NCBI GenBank assembly: GCA_014379815.1
Contig: JACMLA010000057.1
Coordinates: forward strand, 1-5,570
Reading direction: 5' to 3'
Length of the DNA stretch: 5,570 nt
Source: Bryobacteraceae bacterium
GTDB taxonomy: Bacteria; Acidobacteriota; Terriglobia; Bryobacterales; Bryobacteraceae
Shown here: piece by piece, positions 1 through 5,570 of the stretch
Numbering within the stretch: the stretch's first letter is position 1
Layout of the letters: each line of letters starts with the position of its first letter
Position numbers and translations under genes: made by a program
The notes under the pieces: model-generated
Database searches by the model: none
What the model was told of the DNA's origin: nothing
The model's input: the letters and a program-made list of their open reading frames with translations, nothing else

Positions 1-927
1 CACTCCGGCGAGACTACCTTGCGCTGCTGCGAGCAGGATCTGGGCCAGGTCGGACTGAAGTCCACACATCAGCGGCTGTGTTTCCGGATCGCCCAGACGC
101 ACATTGAACTCTAGCACTCGGGGACCATTTGCGGTCAGCATCAGTCCGGCGTAGAGGAATCCAGTGAACGGGTGGCCCTCTTCCCGCATGCGTGCCAGAA
201 CGGGTTCAATGATGGTGCGCTGAATGCTTTCATCTTGTTGCTCAGTCAGAATGCCCGGGTCCCGATACGCGCCCATGCCACCTGTGTTTGGACCTTTGTC
301 CCCATCGAACACTGCTTTGTGATCTTGGGTCGGCGCAAATGGGATCGCCCTGTAACCATCGGTCACCACGATGTAGCTGACTTCCTCGCCAGGCAAAAAC
401 TCCTCCACTACGAGCCTGGAAGACGTCAGCTCGTCAATGGCGGCTTCGGCCTGTCTTCGGTGTGCTGCGATGACGACACCCTTCCCAGCAGCAAGACCGT
501 CTGCTTTGAGCACAAGCGGGAAGCCAAACTGGTCCAGAGCCCGAAGAGCTTGTTCGCGAGTTGTTGTGACGACGTATCGGGCAGTAGGTACGCCGGCGCG
601 AGACATGATTTCTTTCGAGAATGCCTTACTGCCTTCCAACCGTGCGGCCAAAGCAGTGGGACCGCAGATCGTGAGGCCTGCCGCCCGGAACCGGTCAACA
701 ATGCCCGCGACCAGGGGCGCCTCCGGTCCAACTACCGTAAGATCGATCTGGTGCTCTAGCGCGAACGCCAGTTGATCGTCAATGCTCAATGCGGGCACAC
801 ACCTGGCAACTTGAGCCGCTCCCGGATTGCCTGGTGCAACAAACACGTCTGTTACCGATTGCGATTGCGACAGCCTCCACGCAAGCGCGTGCTCGCGGCC
901 TCCGCTGCCGATAACCAGAACTTTCAT
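1..927 (-). CDS. purD: Phosphoribosylamine--glycine ligase (GAR synthetase), C-terminus beyond window
   Basis: PurD joins glycine to 5-phosphoribosylamine using ATP, giving glycinamide ribonucleotide, the second step of de novo purine synthesis, in the cytoplasm. The 309 visible residues carry the family's signatures in order: N-terminal MKVLVIGSGGREHA (1-14), APGNPG (31-36), VVGPEAPL (65-72), LEGSKAFSK (97-105), the ATP-grasp glycine loop LKADGLAAGKG (141-151), QDHKAVFDGDKGPNTGGMG (201-219) and the metal/ATP-binding EFNVRLGDPETQ (273-284). Family members are usually about 420-430 residues, so roughly 115 C-terminal residues lie beyond base 1; the frame is open to the edge with no stop. The start is the ATG at 927-925, which overlaps the stop of the upstream mutarotase-like gene in ATGA, with a GAGG ribosome-binding site four bases before it inside that gene. 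Expression therefore probably depends on translation of the upstream gene. Identification is essentially certain from the motifs. Confidence 0.97.
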   Translation of the reverse strand, partial: MKVLVIGSGGREHALAWRLSQSQSVTDVFVAPGNPGAAQVARCVPALSIDDQLAFALEHQIDLTVVGPEAPLVAGIVDRFRAAGLTICGPTALAARLEGSKAFSKEIMSRAGVPTARYVVTTTREQALRALDQFGFPLVLKADGLAAGKGVVIAAHRRQAEAAIDELTSSRLVVEEFLPGEEVSYIVVTDGYRAIPFAPTQDHKAVFDGDKGPNTGGMGAYRDPGILTEQQDESIQRTIIEPVLARMREEGHPFTGFLYAGLMLTANGPRVLEFNVRLGDPETQPLMCGLQSDLAQILLAAAQGSLAGV

Positions 928-1931
928 ATGCCCTCGATGAAGGCTTCATAGCTGACGCTGACCACGGCACGTGCCGGTATCCAGCGATACGCAGGAACAC
1001 CGAAGAGCGTACCTCGCTGAATCATTGCGCGACGCGGCTCCGGCTGTGGGGAAACTCCAAACTCCAGCCCAAGCGCTACAGTCGAGCCATTCCACGGAGC
1101 GACCTGGCGCGCACAATTCTCCTCCCACATTCCAAGCCACGGAAAGTCTGCACGACGCCATTCGTATCCAAATGCGACCGTGCCGTCAGCCGACGTAACC
1201 CGGAATCCCGCGGTCTCGGACGAAGTTTCCGCAAGGTGCGCTGTGTAGCCGGCGGAGACCTTCCGATCGGTGAAGAGGCTCAGATCGTAAACGCCGCCAT
1301 CCCGCAAAGGTGCGTCAGGCCACTGAAATTGGACCGCCTGAGGGAACAGGTCGCCGAATTCACCGTCGTACGTTTGGGACCGAACCACATTTGTTTCAAC
1401 CCGCGTGCGGCCATGCTGCAGAAAGGGTGGACCTATGCTGACGTGCTGTTGCCACGCAATCGGCCGGTCCCACAAACCGAGATTCTCCACCGACTCAGTA
1501 ATGCGCACCCGCGAACCATCAAGGTGCAGCAGGCGACGGAACAAGAGCTGCGAATGTGGCAGATGACACGAGCAGTGCAGATCACCTTCAGCGGCAGTGA
1601 TTTCATAGGGCAGCACGGATGCTTCGCCATGAACAGTTATGCCCGCCGCTGCTTCTTCGTCCGACGGTCCCCCGAACAAATCGACACAAACGTTGTGACC
1701 CATAATTCCCGCGAGCAGCTTGCTTTCCGGTCCGTTTCCATAGCTCGTGATTTTCGCGGGGTCAAAGCCAGAGGGCTCAATCGAAGGCCACGGTGGAATC
1801 CAGAGCGGGTTGACCCCGGAAGCTTTGTGCAGTATTTCCGCGATGTGGCCACCTTCCACGAGGATAGTCAAGCGAACCTCGTCATTCTCGATCTGCACCG
1901 CTCTGCGACTGCGAAAAGACGTTTCAGACAT
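924..1931 (-). CDS. Galactose mutarotase-fold (aldose 1-epimerase-like) protein
   Basis: A 335-residue protein with no signal peptide or membrane segment, so probably cytoplasmic. The sequence alternates short polar and hydrophobic strands as in the beta-sandwich of the galactose mutarotase superfamily. Three positions match the active-site plan of aldose 1-epimerases in order: His101 in ITVHGEA, His163 in WQQHVSIGPPF (the likely general acid) and Glu290 in ALGLEFGV (the likely general base). In the known family these residues open and close the sugar ring to interconvert alpha and beta anomers. Substrate cannot be read from sequence; a non-catalytic sugar-binding role or a role on hexose phosphates is also possible. 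The length is normal for the superfamily. The ATG at 1931 has GAGG at 1939-1936 four bases upstream. The gene ends in a four-base overlap with purD, so the two form an operon. The fold assignment is fairly secure, the reaction is inference. Confidence 0.8.
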   Translation of the reverse strand: MSETSFRSRRAVQIENDEVRLTILVEGGHIAEILHKASGVNPLWIPPWPSIEPSGFDPAKITSYGNGPESKLLAGIMGHNVCVDLFGGPSDEEAAAGITVHGEASVLPYEITAAEGDLHCSCHLPHSQLLFRRLLHLDGSRVRITESVENLGLWDRPIAWQQHVSIGPPFLQHGRTRVETNVVRSQTYDGEFGDLFPQAVQFQWPDAPLRDGGVYDLSLFTDRKVSAGYTAHLAETSSETAGFRVTSADGTVAFGYEWRRADFPWLGMWEENCARQVAPWNGSTVALGLEFGVSPQPEPRRAMIQRGTLFGVPAYRWIPARAVVSVSYEAFIEGI

Positions 1932-2050
1932 GAAGCCTCGAAACTAACATGCACTGCAAAGGGCTGTCATACGATGGTAAGTTGCCGCGCATTCTATCCT
2001 CCGTCCCAGGCGATCGTCTGAACTGGCCTCAGGTGTACGTGGGCGTGGCA
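1932..2050. promoter_or_regulatory. Divergent start region with weak candidate promoters
   Basis: The mutarotase/purD operon and the membrane gene are read outward from here, so both promoters should lie in or near this stretch. On the plus strand TTCAGA (1923-1928) and TAACAT (1945-1950) sit 16 bases apart, each four of six to the sigma-70 consensus; a transcript from it would begin near 1957, after the ATG at 1949, and would require a later start codon. On the minus strand TAGAAT (complement of 1991-1996) is five of six to the -10 consensus, but I see no good -35 at proper spacing. Both are weak pattern matches and not established promoters. No clear operator palindrome is visible. Confidence 0.2.
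1936..1939 (-). promoter_or_regulatory. Ribosome-binding site of the mutarotase-like gene
   Basis: Read on the minus strand this is GAGG followed by CTTC and the ATG at 1931. It fixes the start of the mutarotase-like gene. The purD start has the same arrangement, GAGG (935-932) followed by four bases and ATG, inside the end of the mutarotase-like gene. Confidence 0.6.
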
Positions 2051-4345
2051 ATGACCACGCTTGCGACATTGATTCTCGAGTTATCGTTAACCCGCATCTT
2101 TTCGGTAGTTTTCTATTATCATTTTGCATTTCTCGCAATCTCGATTGCCCTGTTCGGGCTCGGTGTTGGCGGAGTCCTTTCCTATGTAGTGGCCGGACCC
2201 GGCGTCCCGGTGTATCGGCGTTTGGGGATGCTTGCCGCCTCTGTCGGCGTGGTCACGGTGATCTCGCTGATCTTTCTGCTGACACGCGGAGAGCCGGATA
2301 ATTTCGTACTTGCCGCTATCTACTTCGTAAGCGCATTGCCTTTCGTGCTTGCGGGCATGGTCGTCTCGCTCGCAATCTCAGAGAACATCGAGAGAGTAGA
2401 CCGGGTTTACTTCTTCGACTTGTTAGGTGCGGCTGGCGGTTGCCTTGTTCTGGTGCCATTCCTCAACACTTTTGGCGGGCCAAATACCGTCATTATTGCG
2501 GGTATCCTTTTCAGCGCTTCGTCCGCCGTCTGGTTCAATCTGGCTGGCAGCGCAAGGGGCCGCGCAGCAGGTGTAGCACTGGCGCTTGCACTGGTCGCTC
2601 TGGTCGTGATCAACATGCGGTGGCCCGTCATCGACGTAACGTTCGCCAAGGGACAGAAACTCGGCAGTGAGACCTATGCCAGATGGAATAGCTTCTCCCG
2701 CATTGCGCTGTCGCCGGAGCCTGGCTCTGGCATGATGCAGATCGTCATCGACGCGGACGCTTCTACCGGCATCGCAAAGTTCGATTTCAACAATCTGTCA
2801 GAAGGCCAGAAGAAAGACCTTACGTTGCAGGGCCCGGGATTCCCGTATCAGATCCGGCCAGGCGCGCGTACTCTGATCATCGGACCAGGTGGTGGGTGGG
2901 ATGTGGCGCGTGCGCTGGCTTCCGGGAGCAGGGACATCACAGGTGTGGAGATAAATCCCATAATTGCGAACACGATTATGCGGAACAAATTCGCTGGTCT
3001 GAGCAATCGCCTGTATTTCCGGCCCGAAGTGCACATCTTTACCGAAGACGGGCGCAGTTTTATCCGACGCTCTGCCGAAAAATATCAGGTTCTGCAGGCG
3101 ACTCTCGTGGACACATGGGCGTCCACCGCTGCGGGCGCATTCGCGCTTTCCGAAAACAATCTGTACACGACGGAAGCCTTCTACGACTACCTCAGTCACC
3201 TTACCGATGATGGTTTGCTTGCCTTCACACGCTGGGGTTTCGATCCTCCCCGCGAGTCATTACGATTGCTTGCGCTTGCGAATGCAGCGCTGGAGCGCCT
3301 TGGTGAGAGCGATCCTAAGAGGCACTACATCGTCATACGCGAAAGCGCGGAGAACATAGCCGGTTGGGGTGCGCGGGACACCGTCCTGATTTCTCGCAAA
3401 CCCTTCGCTGCGGCAGACCTGGCCAAAGCTCGGACGGCCGCCCAGGCCGGGGGCATGCAGCTGGTCTACATCCCGGATGAACAAATTCCAAACGCGTTCA
3501 CGGAGTATCTGAATGCACCGGACCGCGAAGTGTTCACCCGAAATTATCAGTACGATATTTCGCCCGTTAGCGACGACCGGCCGTTCTTCTTCTACACTGT
3601 GCAACCCCGCGATCTGGTGGATTTCCTCCGCGGACCGACCGGCAGTGCAGATTACAAAATCAATCGCGCGGTCCCCATGCTTTTTGGACTCATGGGTATC
3701 AGTGTGATTGCAACCGCTGTGATTCTGCTGCTTCCGCCGATCGTACTCCGGACTCAGCTACCACGGGAACGCGGTGTTCTGACGTTTTTGCTGTATTTCG
3801 TATGCATCGGGGTAGGCTACATTCTGGTTCAGGTTGCGCTGATTCAGAAGTTTGTTTTGATGCTGGGGCATCCAGTGTACGCGCTGACCGTTATCGTCTT
3901 CTCCATGCTGATCTTCAGTGGCATCGGTAGCTTTTTTAGCAGAAAGATACTTGCCGGAAACGATCAGAGGCTCACGTTCGCCTTGCTGACAATTGCGCTG
4001 CTAATTGGCACTCTTGCGGTGGGCGCGCCCTACGTTACCGCGGCTGCGATCGCCTGGCCACTTCCTGCCCGCGTACTTACAACGGCTGCGTTGATTGCTG
4101 GTCCAGCGTTTGCCATGGGAATGCCCTTCCCTACTGGGTTGTCGAGGCTCGAAGAAAGGCACCCGGCCTCGGTCCGGTGGGCGTGGGCTCTGAATGCGGC
4201 AGCAAGCGTACTCGGTTCAGCAAGCGCGATTTTTCTTGCGGTCTACCTAGGACTCCGGGGAACGCTCCTGGTAGGTGGTCTCCTTTATGTAATGGCAGTG
4301 GTTGTAATTCGTCTAACGAGAATGCGCGTTCTGACCACCGCTTAA
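1949..4345 (+). CDS. Polytopic membrane protein with spermidine-synthase-like domain (fused transporter/SpdSyn type)
   Basis: A 798-residue inner-membrane protein in three parts. Residues about 29-222 form some seven hydrophobic segments, beginning with an ELSLTRIFSVVF stretch typical of this family. Residues about 230-570 form a soluble Rossmann domain of the spermidine synthase/methyltransferase class: LIIGPGGGWDVARAL (309-323) for the nucleotide site, GVEINP (332-337) whose Glu334 should hold the ribose, EDGRSF (366-371), LVDTWAS (386-392) and SDDRPFFFY (541-549). Residues about 574-787 form about seven more membrane segments, with GMPFPTGLSRLEE (724-736) and WAWALNAAASVLGS (744-757). Fused membrane/spermidine-synthase proteins of this layout are widespread, but their reaction is generally unknown. 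The polyamine-site YHE motif of SpeE is not visible, so true spermidine synthesis is doubtful. The start is uncertain: the ATG at 1949 lacks a Shine-Dalgarno sequence, and GTG 2033, GTG 2039 or ATG 2051 would still keep the first membrane segment. It ends at TAA 4343-4345. Confidence 0.85.
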   Translation: MHCKGLSYDGKLPRILSSVPGDRLNWPQVYVGVAMTTLATLILELSLTRIFSVVFYYHFAFLAISIALFGLGVGGVLSYVVAGPGVPVYRRLGMLAASVGVVTVISLIFLLTRGEPDNFVLAAIYFVSALPFVLAGMVVSLAISENIERVDRVYFFDLLGAAGGCLVLVPFLNTFGGPNTVIIAGILFSASSAVWFNLAGSARGRAAGVALALALVALVVINMRWPVIDVTFAKGQKLGSETYARWNSFSRIALSPEPGSGMMQIVIDADASTGIAKFDFNNLSEGQKKDLTLQGPGFPYQIRPGARTLIIGPGGGWDVARALASGSRDITGVEINPIIANTIMRNKFAGLSNRLYFRPEVHIFTEDGRSFIRRSAEKYQVLQATLVDTWASTAAGAFALSENNLYTTEAFYDYLSHLTDDGLLAFTRWGFDPPRESLRLLALANAALERLGESDPKRHYIVIRESAENIAGWGARDTVLISRKPFAAADLAKARTAAQAGGMQLVYIPDEQIPNAFTEYLNAPDREVFTRNYQYDISPVSDDRPFFFYTVQPRDLVDFLRGPTGSADYKINRAVPMLFGLMGISVIATAVILLLPPIVLRTQLPRERGVLTFLLYFVCIGVGYILVQVALIQKFVLMLGHPVYALTVIVFSMLIFSGIGSFFSRKILAGNDQRLTFALLTIALLIGTLAVGAPYVTAAAIAWPLPARVLTTAALIAGPAFAMGMPFPTGLSRLEERHPASVRWAWALNAAASVLGSASAIFLAVYLGLRGTLLVGGLLYVMAVVVIRLTRMRVLTTA

Positions 4346-4452
4346 CGGTAATGTTTACCCAGAGAACTTCCTTCCGGCCAGTCTAACCGTATCTATCTTG
4401 TGGGTTTTTGTTGTGGCAACTTACTTGCTTAAGGAGTTCTGGAGACGTGCGC
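4346..4452 (+). other. Intergenic gap between the membrane gene and the exported-protein gene
   Basis: 107 bases separate the stop of the membrane gene from the start of the exported-protein gene, both read rightward. The only inverted repeats I find are short: GGTAA/TTACC at 4347-4359 with a three-base loop, and GTTG/CAAC at 4410-4420. Neither is followed by a run of T, so there is no clear intrinsic terminator. No convincing -35/-10 pair is visible. Whether the downstream gene has its own promoter or is read through from the membrane gene cannot be settled here. Confidence 0.5.
4431..4444 (+). promoter_or_regulatory. Tandem Shine-Dalgarno sequences before the exported-protein gene
   Basis: AAGGAG at 4431-4436 is the strongest ribosome-binding sequence in the window, and GGAG follows at 4441-4444. 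AAGGAG lies ten bases before an in-frame GTG at 4447, while GGAG lies eight bases before the ATG at 4453. The two starts differ by only two residues, so either gives the same signal peptide. Confidence 0.6.
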
Positions 4453-5570
4453 ATGAAACAACTTTTTACTACGTTGATTTTTTCGGGTGCGTTGTGCGCG
4501 CAAGTCGCGCCCAATCCGACTCAAACTACGCCGGTCAAAGTCGAAGACGCTGGCAATCCGCTGTTCAAAGTCACTGTTGTCTCGAGAGAAACCAAAGCAG
4601 TCAACTACCGGTTCCGTGGCGGTGAGACTACCGTCCAGTTCCAGGGTACTGCTATCTCGCCCAAGACGACGGGACGCGCGGAAGTCGAAGGCAAGCAGGG
4701 ATACGTGGAAGCGGAAGTTCAGCTGGATAACTTGCAACCGCCCCAGAGTTTTGGTCCTGAGTTCCTTACCTACGTTCTGTGGGCCATCACCCCTGAGGGT
4801 CGCGCTAAGAACCTCGGTGAGATCGTCGCGGGAACTGCTGGCAAGAATCGCATTACCGTCACTACTGAGATGCAGACATTTGGCATGATTCTTACCGCAG
4901 AACCGTACTTTGCGGTAACGCAACCCAGCGATGTTGTTGTTGCGGAGAACATTATCCGCAGTGACACCGAGGGAAGAATCGAGACCGTAAACGCGAAATA
5001 CGAACTGCTGAAGCGCGGATCGTACGTGTTCAATGCAAGCCAATCAGCAGTCCGCCAGCTTCCGGCCGATTACTGGAAGAACATCAACCTGTATGAGGCA
5101 CGGAATGCAGTGCAGATCGCGCAATGGACCGGTGCCGATAAGTACGCGGCCGACACCTATGAGAAGGCGCAGAAACTGTTGGCGCAAGCCGAAGACTATC
5201 AGCGACGCAAACAGTGGAAGCCCGTTTCGACTGTGTCGCGCGAAGCTGCCCAGGTAGCCGAGGACGCTCGAATCATCACACTGACGCGACAGGAAGAAGA
5301 GCGGCTCGCAAACGAGCGTAAAGCCGCTGCAGATCGTGAGACCGCCGAGCGCGCACGTGCAGAAGAAGCCCAGCGTCAGCAACAGCTGGAAGCCCAGCGC
5401 CGCGCAGAAGCTGAGAAGCAACAGAAGGTGGCGGAGCAACAGAGCCTGGCCTCCGAACAGCAGCGTCTGGCCGCGGATCAGCAACGTATGGCGGCAGAAC
5501 GGCAGAGTCAGGCTGCACAGGCAGACCGTCTCGCAGCAGAGCGGGCCAAAGCGGAAGCCGATCTGGCGAG
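4453..5570 (+). CDS. Exported DUF4398-like coiled-coil protein, probable N-terminal part of an OmpA-family envelope protein
   Basis: 372 codons are visible and the frame is open to the right edge, so the C-terminus is missing. Residues 1-16 form a signal peptide (charged MK, hydrophobic core, then ALCA before Gln17), pointing to the periplasm or outer membrane; cleavage after Ala16 is likely. Residues about 25-190 are strand-rich, with YVLWAITPEG (107-116) and AVTQPSDVVVAEN (154-166), and contain no catalytic pattern I recognise. Residues about 213-276, beginning LYEARNAVQIAQWTGADKY, resemble DUF4398 helices. From about 277 onward the chain is Ala/Glu/Gln/Arg-rich helix. I recall acidobacterial proteins of this layout ending in a peptidoglycan-binding OmpA domain, but that part is not in view, so the OmpA label is inference. 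If correct, it would link the outer envelope to the cell wall. The start is ATG 4453 with GGAG eight bases upstream; GTG 4447 is an in-frame alternative. Confidence 0.82.
   Translation, partial: MKQLFTTLIFSGALCAQVAPNPTQTTPVKVEDAGNPLFKVTVVSRETKAVNYRFRGGETTVQFQGTAISPKTTGRAEVEGKQGYVEAEVQLDNLQPPQSFGPEFLTYVLWAITPEGRAKNLGEIVAGTAGKNRITVTTEMQTFGMILTAEPYFAVTQPSDVVVAENIIRSDTEGRIETVNAKYELLKRGSYVFNASQSAVRQLPADYWKNINLYEARNAVQIAQWTGADKYAADTYEKAQKLLAQAEDYQRRKQWKPVSTVSREAAQVAEDARIITLTRQEEERLANERKAAADRETAERARAEEAQRQQQLEAQRRAEAEKQQKVAEQQSLASEQQRLAADQQRMAAERQSQAAQADRLAAERAKAEADLA
5416..5562 (+). repeat. Seven consecutive heptads in the helical region of the exported protein
   Basis: Residues 322-370 divide into seven seven-residue units without a break: KQQKVAE, QQSLASE, QQRLAAD, QQRMAAE, RQSQAAQ, ADRLAAE, RAKAEAD. 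At DNA level this is a degenerate 21-base period. Position four is usually Val, Leu or Met and position five is nearly always Ala, while the rest is charged or Gln. That gives one small hydrophobic stripe, as in a weak coiled coil or a long single helix. The helix probably continues past the window edge. Confidence 0.75.

Noticed and set aside
172..759. A 195-codon open frame on the plus strand, and others around 437-775
   Set aside because: It lies opposite purD, whose minus-strand motifs are unmistakable. Its translation has no recognisable domain, so it is a shadow of the real gene.
1236..2021. A 261-codon plus-strand open frame running to the divergent region
   Set aside because: It is antisense to the mutarotase-like gene for nearly all its length. 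Its translation is rich in Arg, Cys and Pro without fold-like patterning, and it lacks a good ribosome-binding site.
4347..4359. Hairpin GGTAA-TGT-TTACC just after the membrane gene stop, considered as a terminator
   Set aside because: The stem is five base pairs with low GC and no following T-run, so it does not meet the pattern of an intrinsic terminator.
4398..4426. TTGTGG and TTACTT spaced 17 bases apart, considered as a promoter for the exported-protein gene
   Set aside because: They match the -35 and -10 consensus at only three and two of six positions, no better than chance.
4429..5043. A 204-codon minus-strand open frame
   Set aside because: It is antisense to the signal peptide and beta-rich domain of the exported-protein gene, which has a proper start, ribosome-binding site and domain order. 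The antisense product has none of these.
5044..5484. A Leu-rich, membrane-like minus-strand open frame
   Set aside because: It is the complement of the Gln/Glu/Arg/Ala-rich helical repeat. Codons such as CAG and GAG read in reverse give Leu, so the hydrophobicity is an artefact.

Overview
The window looks like an ordinary chromosomal segment of a moderately GC-rich Gram-negative bacterium. An Acidobacteriota member (Solibacter/Bryobacter-like) is my best guess. That guess rests on the protein character of the fused membrane spermidine-synthase-like gene and of the secreted DUF4398/OmpA-type gene, so it is inference and not a database result. Four protein genes fill almost the whole window, and two of them run off its ends. 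I see no RNA gene, mobile element, CRISPR array or attachment site.

Layout. Bases 1-927 (minus strand) hold the first 309 codons of purD, the glycinamide ribonucleotide synthetase of purine biosynthesis; its C-terminal part lies beyond the left edge. Bases 924-1931 (minus) hold a 335-residue galactose-mutarotase-fold protein that overlaps the purD start by the four bases ATGA, so the two are almost certainly co-transcribed and translationally coupled. Bases 1949-4345 (plus) hold a 798-residue polytopic membrane protein with a spermidine-synthase-like Rossmann domain between two membrane blocks. It is divergent from the mutarotase gene, with start codons only 17 bases apart if the first ATG is used. 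Bases 4453-5570 (plus) hold the first 372 codons of an exported protein: signal peptide, beta-rich domain, DUF4398-like helices, then a long Ala/Glu/Gln/Arg helical region with regular heptads. This is probably the front of an OmpA-family envelope protein.

How they fit together. The minus-strand pair is a small operon in which purD does a defined housekeeping job and the mutarotase-like protein has an unknown sugar ligand. The two plus-strand genes are both envelope-directed (inner membrane and periplasm/outer membrane), but with 107 bases between them and no clear terminator, co-transcription is open. I did not find a convincing new multi-gene system. The points most worth a second look are the missing canonical polyamine-binding motif in the spermidine-synthase-like protein, the conserved mutarotase triad coupled to purD, the crowded divergent start region, and the heptad-repeat helix of the right-hand gene.
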